In this document: positions 28,792 through 38,005 of the stretch, piece by piece
Layout of the letters: every line of letters starts with the position of its first letter
Numbering within the stretch: position 1 is the stretch's first letter
DNA from: Paraburkholderia acidicola
GTDB taxonomy: Bacteria; Pseudomonadota; Gammaproteobacteria; Burkholderiales; Burkholderiaceae
Length of the DNA stretch: 64,000 nucleotides
Assembly: GCF_002362315.1 (NCBI RefSeq)
Contig: NZ_MTZV01000002.1
Span: forward strand, 930,001 to 994,000
Direction of reading: 5' to 3'
Made by a program: the position numbers and the translations under genes
The notes under the pieces: model-generated
Databases searched by the model: none
The model's input: only the letters and a program-made list of their open reading frames with translations
What the model was told of the DNA's origin: nothing

Positions 28792-29550
28792 ATGGAGATT
28801 CGTGACAACGTATTCCTGATCACCGGCGGTGCATCGGGTCTCGGCGCGGCAACGGCGCGCCTGTTCGCCGGACAGGGCGGCAAGGTCGTACTCGCCGATC
28901 TGAACGAAGCGGCGGGCACCGCGCTCGCCCAGGAACTCGGCGGTGTGTTCGTCAAATGCGACGTGAGCCGCGAAGACGACGCGATCCAGGCTGTCGATGC
29001 CGCGACGAAGCTCGGCACGTTGCGCGGCCTCGTCAATTGCGCGGGTGTTGCACCGGCAGTGAAGACGGTCGGCAAGGACGGTCCGCATCCGCTCGACTCG
29101 TTCTCGCGCACCATCGCGATCAACCTGATCGGCACGTTCAACACGACGCGGCTCGCGGCTGCGGCGATGTCGAAGAACGAACCGAACGCGAACGGTGAGC
29201 GCGGTGTGGTGGTGAACACGGCATCGGTGGCGGCATTCGACGGGCAGATCGGTCAGGCGGCGTATGCGGCATCGAAGGCGGGTGTGGCGGGTATGACGCT
29301 GCCGCTCGCACGCGATCTCGCGCGCAACGCGATCCGCGTGATGACGATCGCCCCGGGCATCTTCGAAACGCCGATGCTGCTCGGCATGCCGCAGGAAGTG
29401 CAGGATGCGCTCGGCGCGATGGTGCCGTTCCCTTCGCGTCTCGGCAAACCCGACGAATACGCGATGCTGGTCAAGCAGATCTTCGATAATCCGATGCTGA
29501 ACGGCGAAGTGATCCGCCTCGACGGCGCGATCCGGATGCAGCCGAAGTAA
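28792..29550 (+). CDS. SDR-family 3-hydroxyacyl-CoA dehydrogenase (HSD17B10-like)
   Basis: 252 residues. Cofactor motif [15 protein letters not shown] (about 11-25) with Asp in VVLADLNE points to [11 protein letters not shown] is followed by the catalytic [23 protein letters not shown] (Ser, Tyr, Lys). The C-terminus ([38 protein letters not shown]) is typical of type II 3-hydroxyacyl-CoA dehydrogenases, which act in fatty-acid or branched-chain breakdown. A strong AAAGGAGAG precedes the ATG. Single gene. Confidence 0.85.
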   Translation: MEIRDNVFLITGGASGLGAATARLFAGQGGKVVLADLNEAAGTALAQELGGVFVKCDVSREDDAIQAVDAATKLGTLRGLVNCAGVAPAVKTVGKDGPHPLDSFSRTIAINLIGTFNTTRLAAAAMSKNEPNANGERGVVVNTASVAAFDGQIGQAAYAASKAGVAGMTLPLARDLARNAIRVMTIAPGIFETPMLLGMPQEVQDALGAMVPFPSRLGKPDEYAMLVKQIFDNPMLNGEVIRLDGAIRMQPK

Positions 29551-29630
29551 TCGGGCGCGTACTCGTAGCGTTGCTTTTTGGGCGCAGCGCGGCGCGGCGC
29601 GTTGCCCATCGGGGCCCCCAGGCAATAAAA

Positions 29631-29658
29631 AACGCCAGCGATGCATATCGCTGGCGTT
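29631..29658. terminator. Bidirectional rho-independent terminator
   Basis: Twelve-bp arms (AACGCCAGCGAT / ATCGCTGGCGTT) with a GCAT loop, an A run on the left and TTTCTTTT on the right. It serves both the SDR gene and the convergent SirB1-family gene. Confidence 0.9.
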
Positions 29659-29697
29659 TCTTTTACCGCACCCGAATAACGTGCCGTTCGCTACGCG

Positions 29698-30555
29698 TCA
29701 GTCGCGGTCGTTGTGCTGTTGCTGGGTACGTTGCCGCAGTTCGTGCAGTTGCGCTTCGACCACCGTCGCATCCTCCGCGTCCGGCCGATCTTCCAGGTAA
29801 TGTTCGAGGTCTTCGAGTGCCGGCCGCAGATAATCGAGCCGCGCATACGCGAAGCCGCGGTCGCGCACTTCCTCGATGCTGCCTGGCAGCAAGATGACGA
29901 GCCGCTGCTGGACGGCGAGCAACCGCTGCCACCGTTCGGTCTGCAGATACGTCGACTTCAGGTTGCGCAGCATGCGCGCGACGATCTCGCGACGCGTTGC
30001 CGGTTGCAACAGCAAGCGCAGCGCCCGGCCCACCGATTCGCCCGCCTTCGCCACATAAGGCTCGAGCATGTCGACCATCTCCGACTCGCTCAGCGAATGG
30101 CCCGAGGTCGGATCGAGCATCATTTCTCCATCCGGCATCGTGATGCGCAGCAGGAAATGCCCGGGGAACGATACGCCGCGGGCCGGGATACCGACCTGCT
30201 CCGCCATCTCCAGATACAGCACCGCAAGCGAGATCGGCACACCGCGCCGACGCTTGAGCACCATGTTCAGGTGGCTGTTGTCGGGATCGTAGTAGTCGTT
30301 CAGATTGCTCGCGAAACCCAGCTCGCGAAAGAAGAACCGGTTCAGGATGCCGACGCGCTGCTTGATATCGGCATCGTCCGGCATGCGGCGTTTAAGACGG
30401 ACCGCGAGTTCGTCGATTTCGGCGAGGATGCCCTGCAGATCGACGTCGGGATAAGCGTCCTGGGCCAGCGACAGCGCCGCTTCGGTCAGCGGCAGACTGT
30501 CGTCCTCCGCGACGAGTGTGCTGAAATAATCGAGAACCCGCGTCGTCGTGATCAC
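29698..30555 (-). CDS. SirB1-family transglutaminase-like/TPR protein
   Basis: 285 residues from a GTG start (VITTTRVLDYFSTLV) that overlaps the murJ stop as GTGA, so the two genes are translationally coupled. An N-terminal transglutaminase-like fold (LNDYYDPDNSHLNMVLKRRRGVPISLAVLYLEMAEQVGIPARGVSFPGHFLLR) is followed by helical repeats (LPGSIEEVRDRGFAYARLDYLRPALEDLEHYLEDRPD). This matches the SirB1/YchA family, whose role is unknown. An open frame extends upstream into murJ, but the family start fits 30555. Confidence 0.85.
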   Translation of the reverse strand: MITTTRVLDYFSTLVAEDDSLPLTEAALSLAQDAYPDVDLQGILAEIDELAVRLKRRMPDDADIKQRVGILNRFFFRELGFASNLNDYYDPDNSHLNMVLKRRRGVPISLAVLYLEMAEQVGIPARGVSFPGHFLLRITMPDGEMMLDPTSGHSLSESEMVDMLEPYVAKAGESVGRALRLLLQPATRREIVARMLRNLKSTYLQTERWQRLLAVQQRLVILLPGSIEEVRDRGFAYARLDYLRPALEDLEHYLEDRPDAEDATVVEAQLHELRQRTQQQHNDRD

Positions 30556-32102
30556 TTCGCTCGCCTTCTGAAATACGCGTACTTGAAGCCCATGAGCCAG
30601 AGCATACCGAAATATAGCGCCGCGAACAGCACGAGGCACGCACCGAGCAGCGCGATCCGCGCGAGCGGCTCTGAGTGCAGGCCAATCCAGTCGAAATTGA
30701 TCGCGAACCAGTGCATCGTCCCGGCCAGCACGAGACAGGCGCCGATCAGTTGCGCGAAGAACACCGTCCAGCCGCGCGACGGCATATAGATACCGCGGCG
30801 GCGCAGCATGAAGAACAGCAAGCCCGCGTTCATGCACGAACCGAGGCCGATGCTGAGCGTGAGGCCCGCGTGCGCGAAGATCGGCACGAAGATGTAGTTG
30901 CTGATCTGCGTCGCGATCAGCACGGCGACGGCGATTTTCACCGGCGTCTTGATGTCCTGCTTCGCATAGAAGCCAGGCGCGAGAATCTTGATGAGGATCA
31001 GCCCGATCAGCCCGACACCGTAGGCCGACAGCGCGCGGCCGACCATCACGACGGCGTTGGCGTCGAACTTGCCGTAGTGAAACAGCGTCGCGGTGAGCGG
31101 TTCGGCGAAGAAGAACAGTGCGACCGCGCTGGGCGCGGCAAGCAGGAACGTCACACGCAGGCCCCAGTCGAGCAGCGACGAATATTCGTGCGGATCGGCG
31201 TCGACGTGTGCCTTCGACAGGCTCGGTAGCAGGATCGTCCCGAGTGCGACGCCAAGCAACGCCGTGGGGAATTCCATCAGCCGGTCGGCATAGTTGATCC
31301 ACGATACGGCGCCGGGCCCGATGCGCGAGGCGATGTTGGTGTTGATGATCAGGCTGATCTGCGCGACAGATACGGCGAACATCGCCGGCACCATCTTCGA
31401 GAGCACGCGCTTCACGCCGCGATGCGCGAGCGCTTTCAGCGGGTTCAGGCCGATGCGCGGTAGCATGTCGATCTTCTTCAATCCCGGCAACTGCACGAGG
31501 AATTGCAGCACGCCGCCCGCGATCACCGCCCAGGCAAGCGCGTAGACCGGTTTTTGCAGATGCGGCGCGACGAACACGGCCGCGACGATGAACGCGACGT
31601 TCAGCAGCACCGGCGCGAACGCCGGCAGCGAAAAGTTCTTGTAGGTGTTGAGCACGCCCGACGCCAGCGACGTCAGCGAAATGAACACGATGTACGGAAA
31701 CATGATCCGCGTCATCGATACGGCGAGCGGGTAGGCCTGGCCGTCGGCGCGCAGACCCGACGCAACCACGAACACGACGAACGACGCGCCGAAAATACCC
31801 AGCACCGACAGGACAGCCAGCACCCAGGCCAGCACCGTCGACGTCGCGTCGACCAGCGCCTTGGTCGCGTCGTGGCCCTGCTGGTTCTTGAACTCGGCCA
31901 GAATCGGCACAAACGCCTGCGAGAACGCGCCCTCGGCGGAAATGCGGCGCAGCAGGTTGGGAATACGGAAGGCGACGTAGAACGCGTCGGTGTACTGGCT
32001 GGCGCCGAACGCACGGGCGATCAGCGTTTCGCGGGCCAGTCCGGTCACGCGCGACAGCAGCGTGAAGCCGCTGACCGTCAGCAGGGCTCGGAATAGATTC
32101 AT
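30552..32102 (-). CDS. murJ: Lipid II flippase MurJ (MviN)
   Basis: 516 residues, 14 predicted membrane helices. It moves lipid II across the inner membrane for peptidoglycan synthesis. N-terminus MNLFRALLTVSGFTLLSRVTGLARETLIARAFGASQYTDAFYVAFRIPNLLRRISAEGAFSQAFVPIL is the family signature, with the conserved Arg residues of the central cavity. The longer frame to 32228 adds non-family sequence. Divergent from rpsT, a common arrangement in Burkholderiales, and followed by the overlapping SirB1-family gene. Confidence 0.95.
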   Translation of the reverse strand: MNLFRALLTVSGFTLLSRVTGLARETLIARAFGASQYTDAFYVAFRIPNLLRRISAEGAFSQAFVPILAEFKNQQGHDATKALVDATSTVLAWVLAVLSVLGIFGASFVVFVVASGLRADGQAYPLAVSMTRIMFPYIVFISLTSLASGVLNTYKNFSLPAFAPVLLNVAFIVAAVFVAPHLQKPVYALAWAVIAGGVLQFLVQLPGLKKIDMLPRIGLNPLKALAHRGVKRVLSKMVPAMFAVSVAQISLIINTNIASRIGPGAVSWINYADRLMEFPTALLGVALGTILLPSLSKAHVDADPHEYSSLLDWGLRVTFLLAAPSAVALFFFAEPLTATLFHYGKFDANAVVMVGRALSAYGVGLIGLILIKILAPGFYAKQDIKTPVKIAVAVLIATQISNYIFVPIFAHAGLTLSIGLGSCMNAGLLFFMLRRRGIYMPSRGWTVFFAQLIGACLVLAGTMHWFAINFDWIGLHSEPLARIALLGACLVLFAALYFGMLWLMGFKYAYFRRRAK

Positions 32103-32505
32103 GGGGCGCTTATTATACGGGTGCCGGGGGACCGAACGGGCGTTCGGCAGATAGAACGCTTCGGACCGGTTTGCGCTGCAGTCGTTCGACGGCACTGGAT
32201 TTCCGCCGGTGCCGGGCCAGAAACGCACCGGTCGCCCCCCTTCAGGCCGGCGGCGCCCCGCCTGGGCGGGCCAACCGTTTCGTTTGCCACATGCCTGATT
32301 TTGTTGCTATAATCGCCGGTTTCGAAGCTTGCTCGACTGTCGGGCTGCTGCGCAGGCCATAAAAATTGGCCGATTTCGCGTAGACCGTCGTCGAATTTTA
32401 TTTTTTGCGCCTCTGGGCAATCGCTTCCAGAGGTCGGATTAAAAGCAGCGCCCGACCACCCTTTCAGGTCAGGCTCTGGAAACAGGAACAGGATAAGGAA
32501 CCGTC
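32103..32505. other. Divergent murJ / rpsT intergenic region with long rpsT leader
   Basis: 403 bp without a gene. It contains the rpsT promoter at 32284-32313 and hence an untranslated leader of about 185 nt before rpsT. No other structured element was recognised. Confidence 0.5.
32284..32313 (+). promoter_or_regulatory. Sigma-70 promoter for rpsT
   Basis: TTGCCA (32284-32289), 18-nt spacer, perfect TATAAT (32308-32313). It is 192 nt upstream of the rpsT ATG and on the same strand; a long leader would suit translational feedback by S20. Confidence 0.65.
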
Positions 32506-32784
32506 ATGGCTAACTCCGCACAAGCACGTAAGCGCGCCCGCCAGGCCGCCAAGGCCAACTCGCACAACTCGGCGCTGCGCTCGAAGTTCCGCACCGCCAT
32601 CAAGGCTGTTCGCAAGGCAATCGATGCCGGCGACAAGGCCAAGGCCGCTGAAATTTTCCAGGCATCGTCGAAGACCATCGACATCATTGCCGACAAGAAA
32701 ATCGTTCACAAGAACAAGGCTGCTCGCCATAAGAGCCGCCTCGCTGCAGCCCTCAAGGGCCTGCAAGCGCCCGCAGCACAGTAA
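32506..32784 (+). CDS. rpsT: 30S ribosomal protein S20
   Basis: 92 residues, very basic ([56 protein letters not shown]). S20 binds 16S rRNA early in 30S assembly. A ribosome binding site (AAGGA) lies 7 nt before the ATG. Single gene with a strong promoter, a long leader and a terminator directly after it. Confidence 0.97.
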   Translation: MANSAQARKRARQAAKANSHNSALRSKFRTAIKAVRKAIDAGDKAKAAEIFQASSKTIDIIADKKIVHKNKAARHKSRLAAALKGLQAPAAQ

Positions 32785-32835
32785 TCCTGGCAGGTCCGCG
32801 ACAGCGGACCGCCTCCTGTTTCCGCTGCGTCATTA

Positions 32836-32859
32836 AAGCCCGCTTTGGCGGGCTTTTTT
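32836..32859 (+). terminator. Rho-independent terminator of rpsT
   Basis: Eight-bp arms (AAGCCCGC / GCGGGCTT) with a TTTG loop and six T residues, 51 bp after the stop. Confidence 0.9.
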
Positions 32860-32939
32860 GTTTGTCCGGCGGTTGAGGCGCGCAAGCGAAGCGTGTCAGC
32901 GTGCTGCTACCTGTGAGGCTGGAGTATTACGTCAAACGT

Positions 32940-32965
32940 AAAAAACCCGCTGAGGCGGGTTTTTT
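32940..32965. terminator. Second, bidirectional terminator (end of DUF3579 gene)
   Basis: AAAAAACCCGC and GCGGGTTTTTT around TGAG. A run on one side and T run on the other let it work on both strands; it ends the minus-strand DUF3579 gene 22 bp away. Confidence 0.9.
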
Positions 32966-32987
32966 CAATGACACTTTTGCTACACGT

Positions 32988-33323
32988 CTAGCCGGGAGCA
33001 CCCTTGCGCGTACCGTGCTCGGGCGGTAACTCACAGGCCTCCGTCACGACAAGGTCATTGTCCTTCGCAAAGTTCAGCACGAAATCGAAGGCCATCGGTT
33101 CGATGTCGCGCAAACGCGAGTCGAGGATCACGCACTTCAGATTGCCGAGCATCGTAGGACGCACGTACAGCGAGTACTGCAGTCTGGCATTCGGCCCTTT
33201 CGCACCCGGCCCGAAACATGACATCACGCCAGCGAGTCGCTCCGACCAGTCGCTCGGCCGAAACGTCTTTCCGCTGTGCGTAATGCCCTGAATGAAATAC
33301 TCGGTTGGGGGTGCTTCGGCCAT
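32988..33323 (-). CDS. DUF3579-family protein
   Basis: 111 residues from ATG 33323 (MAEAPPTEYFIQGITHSGKTFRPSDWSERLAGVMSCFG). The family signature FIQGITHSGKTFRPSDW and the C-terminal LRDIEPMAFDFVLNFAKDNDLVV are clear. DUF3579 proteins occur mainly in betaproteobacteria, often near argF as here; the function is unknown. An open frame continues far upstream on the minus strand, but that part is the shadow of argF. Confidence 0.85.
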   Translation of the reverse strand: MAEAPPTEYFIQGITHSGKTFRPSDWSERLAGVMSCFGPGAKGPNARLQYSLYVRPTMLGNLKCVILDSRLRDIEPMAFDFVLNFAKDNDLVVTEACELPPEHGTRKGAPG

Positions 33324-33761
33324 GTAGATTACCTGTTGACTGCCCGGCAAAGCGCCGGCTAACGCCGCTGCGTGTGTGATTGCGCGAACACGCTGCACAC
33401 AGCCCGCAGTACGTGCCACCAGGTGCCGCAGGCAGCCGGAGGACGGCCGGGGCAGCGACCACGACAGCGACCGTGGAGGTGCATCGCAAGGAAAGCGTGC
33501 CGGGTGTGCGACCCGCGTTCCGACAAGCAGGGAACCCGCTGGCCGGACTTCAGAAAACCGCGCAATTATAGCGCAGCGGACCTCTTTCCGCACTGCACAC
33601 AGACCGTTCCGCCCCTCCTGAATGACGTTCTGCCGCGCCCAGACGGCTCTCGCGGCCGGCTCGTCAAACGGAGCAAAATCCTTTATGCTGCATCGAGTTA
33701 CCACAAACGACGGCGGCGCCGTCCGGCACTTTCGCCGGGTCAGTCCGCCGTATTTGTTTTT
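33324..33761. other. Divergent intergenic region (DUF3579 / argF)
   Basis: 438 bp with no recognised gene or RNA. It must contain the promoters of both genes; no ARG-box-like palindrome was recognised. Confidence 0.4.
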
Positions 33762-34691
33762 ATGACCGCCAAGAAAATTCGTCACTATCTGCAGTTCAAG
33801 GATTTCTCGCTGGACGACTACGAGTACGTGCTCGAACGCGCACGCATCCTGAAACGCAAGTTCAAGAATTACGAGACGTATCATCCGCTGCACGACCGCA
33901 CGCTCGCGATGATCTTCGAGAAGAACTCGACTCGCACGCGCCTGTCGTTCGAAGCGGGCATCTTCCAGCTCGGCGGTCACGCGGTGTTCATGAGCACGCG
34001 CGACACCCAGCTCGGGCGCGGCGAACCGATCGAAGACGCGGCCCAGGTCATCTCGCGAATGGTCGACATCATCATGATCCGCACATTCGGCCAGGACATT
34101 CTCCAGCGCTTTGCCGACAACTCGCGCGTGCCGGTCATCAACGGTCTGACCAACGAATATCACCCGTGCCAGGTGCTGGCGGACATCTTCACGTACTACG
34201 AGCATCGCGGGCCGATTCGCGGCAAGACGGTCGCGTGGGTCGGCGACGCGAACAACATGCTCTACACGTGGATCGAAGCCGCGCAGATTCTCGGCTTCAA
34301 GCTGCAACTGTCCACGCCGCCGGGCTACAAGCTCGACCACGGGCTGGTTTCCGCGGATAGCGCGCCGTTCTACAAGGAATTCGACGATCCGGACGAAGCC
34401 TGCGCGGGCGCCGACCTCGTTACCACCGATGTCTGGACCAGCATGGGTTTCGAAGCGGAAAACGAAGTCCGCAAGAAAGCCTTTGCGGACTGGTGCGTGG
34501 ACGCGGACATGATGGCGCGCGCGCGCCCGGACGCGCTCTTCATGCATTGCCTGCCGGCGCACCGCGGCGAAGAAGTCAGCGCGGAAGTGATCGACGGGCC
34601 GCAAAGCGTCGTGTGGGACGAGGCGGAAAACCGCCTGCACGTGCAGAAGGCGCTGATGGAATTTCTGCTGCTCGGCAAGCTGAACCACTGA
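33762..34691 (+). CDS. argF: Ornithine carbamoyltransferase
   Basis: 309 residues. It makes citrulline from ornithine and carbamoyl phosphate in arginine synthesis. Carbamoyl phosphate-binding STRTR (56-60, EKNSTRTRLSFE), the ornithine-binding loop TDVWTSMGFE, NEYHPCQVLADI, WVGDANNM and MHCLPAHRGEEV are all present. ATG 33762 (MTAKKIRHYLQFKDFSLDD) is the standard start; there is no strong ribosome binding site just before it. The longer open frame upstream has no family similarity. Confidence 0.95.
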   Translation: MTAKKIRHYLQFKDFSLDDYEYVLERARILKRKFKNYETYHPLHDRTLAMIFEKNSTRTRLSFEAGIFQLGGHAVFMSTRDTQLGRGEPIEDAAQVISRMVDIIMIRTFGQDILQRFADNSRVPVINGLTNEYHPCQVLADIFTYYEHRGPIRGKTVAWVGDANNMLYTWIEAAQILGFKLQLSTPPGYKLDHGLVSADSAPFYKEFDDPDEACAGADLVTTDVWTSMGFEAENEVRKKAFADWCVDADMMARARPDALFMHCLPAHRGEEVSAEVIDGPQSVVWDEAENRLHVQKALMEFLLLGKLNH

Positions 34692-34728
34692 GCGATACGC
34701 GCTATTTCCGGCCTCGCAGCCAGACAGC

Positions 34729-34753
34729 TTTCAGGTGCAAAACGTACCTGAAA
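34729..34753. terminator. Hairpin between convergent argF and murB
   Basis: Arms TTTCAGGT / ACCTGAAA around a 9-nt loop, extendable by two pairs in RNA. No T run, so moderate support. Confidence 0.4.
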
Positions 34754-34783
34754 AGACCGCGAGGTCGCTTCGCACGCAGCGCA

Positions 34784-35821
34784 TCAGAGACACACCGGCT
34801 CCATTTCAAGCTCCACGTCGAACCGGCGCAGCACATCCTCACGAATCGCACGCGCCAGCGCGAGCACCTCGGCGCCGGTCGCGCCGCCGCGATTCACCAG
34901 CACGAGCGCCTGACGCTCGTGCACGGCGGCCGCGCCAATGGCCCGGCCTTTCCAGCCGCACTGATCGATCAGCCATCCTGCCGCCAGCTTCACGCTGCCG
35001 TCGGGTTGCGGATAGGACACCAGCTCCGGCTCGCGCGCCTTCAATGCGGCAAAATGCGCGGCATCGATGACCGGGTTCTTGAAGAAGCTGCCGGCATTGC
35101 CCAGTGCGGACGGGTCGGGCAGTTTCGCGCGGCGCACCGCCACCACCGCATCGAAGATCGCTCGTGCATCCGGTGCGTCGGCCTGTTGCTGCACAGCGAG
35201 TTGTCGCGCGAGATCGGCGTAGGCGGCACGCGGCGTCCAGGCTTTCGGCAACCTGAATGTCACCGATGCGATGGCAAAACGGTCCCGCCCTTCCTGCTTG
35301 AAGAAACTGTCGCGGTACCCGAACCGGCACGCAGCAGCGTCCATTTCGACGATATCGCCGGTGGCGAGATCCACGGCGCGCAGCGAGGCGAAACGCTCGG
35401 CCATCTCGAGCCCATACGCACCGATGTTCTGGATCGGTGCCGCACCGACGGTACCCGGAATCAGCGCCAGGTTTTCGAGGCCGGGCAGCCCGTGGTCGAG
35501 CGTCCACGCGACGAACGCGTGCCAGTTCTCGCCGGCTGCGGCTTCGACGTACCATGCATCGCTGTCTTCGCGAACTACCCGGCGCCCCTGCAATGCGACG
35601 AGCAGCACCAGCCCGTCGAAATCGCTGGTCAATACCAGGTTGCTGCCACCGCCCAGCACGAGCCGGCGCAGCCCCGCCGCCCGCGGGTCGCGCACGGCCG
35701 CCGCGAACTGCGCTTCATGCTCGATCCGGCACGCGACACGCGCGCGCACATCGAAGCCGAAAGTGTTGTGCGCCCGTAGCGGGTAGCCGGTAACGAACGA
35801 GGGGGAATCAGGCTGCAGCAT
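34784..35821 (-). CDS. murB: UDP-N-acetylenolpyruvoylglucosamine reductase
   Basis: 345 residues. The FAD enzyme reduces UDP-GlcNAc-enolpyruvate to UDP-MurNAc with NADPH. FAD-binding [22 protein letters not shown] and [26 protein letters not shown]; the catalytic serine is in [12 protein letters not shown]. The length and the C-terminal domain fit the E. coli-type (type I) enzyme. ATG 35821 ([25 protein letters not shown]) is well placed. Convergent with argF. Confidence 0.95.
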   Translation of the reverse strand: MLQPDSPSFVTGYPLRAHNTFGFDVRARVACRIEHEAQFAAAVRDPRAAGLRRLVLGGGSNLVLTSDFDGLVLLVALQGRRVVREDSDAWYVEAAAGENWHAFVAWTLDHGLPGLENLALIPGTVGAAPIQNIGAYGLEMAERFASLRAVDLATGDIVEMDAAACRFGYRDSFFKQEGRDRFAIASVTFRLPKAWTPRAAYADLARQLAVQQQADAPDARAIFDAVVAVRRAKLPDPSALGNAGSFFKNPVIDAAHFAALKAREPELVSYPQPDGSVKLAAGWLIDQCGWKGRAIGAAAVHERQALVLVNRGGATGAEVLALARAIREDVLRRFDVELEMEPVCL

Positions 35822-36015
35822 GGGAATACACGGGAATAACGAGGTGATCGATCGATCAGGATCGCGGAATGCTCCTGCGACATCACTGCTTATTGCGCAG
35901 CGGCCTTGGGCAAACGAGATGGCGCCGGTAAAATGACAACCGGTCCGTGATTATAGCGAGAGCGTGGTGCGCAGCCCCTGCCGCGCCGCGCACGCAGCAC
36001 TATTGGGAGAAAGCA

Positions 36016-36501
36016 ATGCCATCGTTCGACGTCGTCAGCGAAGCCAACATGATCGAAGTCAAGAACTCGATCGAGCAGTCCAACAAGGAAATCTCCACCC
36101 GTTTCGACTTCAAGGGGTCCGATGCCCGTGTCGAGCAGAAGGAACGCGAACTGACCGCGTTCGCCGACGACGAATTCAAGCTGAGCCAGGTCAAGGACGT
36201 CCTGCTGTCGAAGATGGCGAAGCGCAACGTCGACGTGCGTTTCCTCGACTACGGCAAGATCGAGAAGATCGGCGGTGACAAGGTCAAGCAGATCGTCACC
36301 GTGAAGAAAGGTGTGTCGGGCGATCTCGCGAAGAAAATCGTCAAACTCGTGAAGGACAGCAAGATCAAGGTGCAGGCGAGCATTCAGGGTGACGCGGTGC
36401 GCGTGACCGGGACGAAGCGCGACGATCTGCAAGGCGTGATCGCGATGCTGCGCAAGGATGTCACCGATACGCCGCTCGACTTCAACAACTTTCGCGACTG
36501 A
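36016..36501 (+). CDS. yajQ: YajQ-family nucleotide-binding protein
   Basis: 161 residues ([40 protein letters not shown]...[11 protein letters not shown]), a near-complete family match with two ferredoxin-like folds. In Xanthomonas and Pseudomonas YajQ proteins bind c-di-GMP and affect transcription. GGGAGA lies 7 nt before the ATG. Single gene, divergent from murB. Confidence 0.92.
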   Translation: MPSFDVVSEANMIEVKNSIEQSNKEISTRFDFKGSDARVEQKERELTAFADDEFKLSQVKDVLLSKMAKRNVDVRFLDYGKIEKIGGDKVKQIVTVKKGVSGDLAKKIVKLVKDSKIKVQASIQGDAVRVTGTKRDDLQGVIAMLRKDVTDTPLDFNNFRD

Positions 36502-36590
36502 GGCGGTGCGGTCAACGCGACCGTTTAGCCGGCGCAACTGATGCAGCTAGCGCGCCGGCATGGCAAACCGCGCCGTACGCCCCGGCCCAT

Positions 36591-37244
36591 TCAGTGGCGA
36601 CGCTGCTGACGCTTGTCACCGCCCGCAGCCTGGCCCGCGTCGTCTTTCTTCCCACCGAGCCGGCTTTCCTGCCCCGCCATCAGCTTCGCGATATTGCCGC
36701 GGTGACGCCAGATCAGTAGCGCGCTCATCACGACGATCGCAAGCGTGACGATACTCGGCCCAAACAGGAACCCGTCGTAAAGCGGTGCGAAGATCGCGGC
36801 CACCAGCGCCGCCAGCGACGAGTAGCGAAAGAAGAACGCGACGATCACCCACGTCAGCAGCGTGGCGAGACCCAGCACCGGGTTGATCGCGAGCAGCACG
36901 CCCGCCGCGGTCGCCACGCCCTTGCCGCCCTTGAAGCGGAAGTACAGCGGGTACAGGTGACCGAGGAACACGGCGATCGCCGCAAGCGCAACCGCGTCGT
37001 CGTCGAGGCCGTAATGCGCACCGAAGTGATCGACGAGCCAGACCGCGAGCCAGCCTTTGAACGCATCGCCGACCAGCGTCAGGATTGCCGCTGTCTTGTT
37101 GCCGCTGCGCAGCACGTTGGTCGCGCCGGGGTTCTTCGAACCGTACGAGCGCGGGTCGGCCAACCCCATCACAGCGCTGACGATCACGGCAAACGACACC
37201 GAACCGATCAGATAGGCTGCGACAGCGACGATCAGGTTTTCCAT
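36591..37244 (-). CDS. plsY: Glycerol-3-phosphate acyltransferase PlsY
   Basis: 217 residues with five membrane segments. It transfers acyl groups from acyl phosphate to glycerol 3-phosphate, the first step of phospholipid synthesis. The three PlsY motifs are [37 protein letters not shown] and the later [12 protein letters not shown] charged tail rich in Gly, Lys and Gln follows. ATG 37244 ([22 protein letters not shown]) fits the family; the frame from 37295 does not. Confidence 0.93.
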   Translation of the reverse strand: MENLIVAVAAYLIGSVSFAVIVSAVMGLADPRSYGSKNPGATNVLRSGNKTAAILTLVGDAFKGWLAVWLVDHFGAHYGLDDDAVALAAIAVFLGHLYPLYFRFKGGKGVATAAGVLLAINPVLGLATLLTWVIVAFFFRYSSLAALVAAIFAPLYDGFLFGPSIVTLAIVVMSALLIWRHRGNIAKLMAGQESRLGGKKDDAGQAAGGDKRQQRRH

Positions 37245-37364
37245 GTTGGGGCTCTTTTGTCTCTTGGTCTTAGGGGGAAGGCGCCGCCGCTGCACACGAA
37301 CACGAACGCAACGGCCGCCATTCTACCGAACCGCCACTTCGCTACGCGTCCAGCGTCACCCAGC

Positions 37365-37856
37365 TCACTCTACGCTCGCGCACTGCACGGGCTTCGCATC
37401 GAGTAACGCGATGAGCACAGCGGGCTCGATACTGACGAGAAAACCGCGCCGCCCGCCGTTCAGCAGAACGCGTTCGAGTTCGAGTACCGTCGATTCGACA
37501 TACACCGGCATCGCCTTACGCGTGCCGAACGGCGACGTACCGCCGATCAGATAACCGGAGTGCCGGTTCGCGACTTCGGGCTTGCACGGCTCGACGCGCT
37601 TCGCGCCGATCTGCCGCGCGAGGTTCTTCGTCGAGACGGTACGGTCGCCGTGCATCAGGACGATCAGCGGTTTGGCATGCTCGTCTTCCATCACCAGCGT
37701 CTTCACCACGTGATGCTCGTCGACACCGAGCTGGCGCGCCGATTCGGCGGTGCCGCCATGCTCGACATAGTCATACGGATGCTCGTCGAACGCGACACCG
37801 TGCCGGCGCAGAAACTGGGTCGCGGGCGTTTCGGAAACGTGTCTGGATTTGCTCAT
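37365..37856 (-). CDS. ybaK: YbaK-type aminoacyl-tRNA deacylase
   Basis: 163 residues. It hydrolyses mischarged Cys-tRNA(Pro) and related species. HPYDYVEHGGTAESARQLGVDEHHVVKTLVMEDEHAKPLIVLMHGDRTVSTKNLAR carries the conserved Lys of the YbaK/ProX fold, and the GYLIGGTSPFGTRKAMPVYVE loop follows. The length matches the E. coli protein. Same strand as plsY, 120 bp upstream of it. Confidence 0.92.
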   Translation of the reverse strand: MSKSRHVSETPATQFLRRHGVAFDEHPYDYVEHGGTAESARQLGVDEHHVVKTLVMEDEHAKPLIVLMHGDRTVSTKNLARQIGAKRVEPCKPEVANRHSGYLIGGTSPFGTRKAMPVYVESTVLELERVLLNGGRRGFLVSIEPAVLIALLDAKPVQCASVE

Positions 37857-38005
37857 CGGCGCATTGTAATGGCCGTGCTGCGCAACGGCTATTTGCCCTA
37901 TCCTCGATTGTGCGCGGCCGTGGCTTGTGGCACGATCGTTCGAAAATCATCGCATGGATGGACCGGTCGACCCGTCACCTAAGTCGTTCACAGGTCATCC
38001 AGACG

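Noticed and set aside
29698..31302. 534-codon frame extending the SirB1-family protein upstream
   Set aside because: The first part overlaps murJ in another frame. GTG 30555 with GTGA coupling to murJ is the better start.
32988..34688. 566-codon minus-strand frame opposite argF
   Set aside because: Only its last 111 codons resemble a family (DUF3579); the rest mirrors argF.
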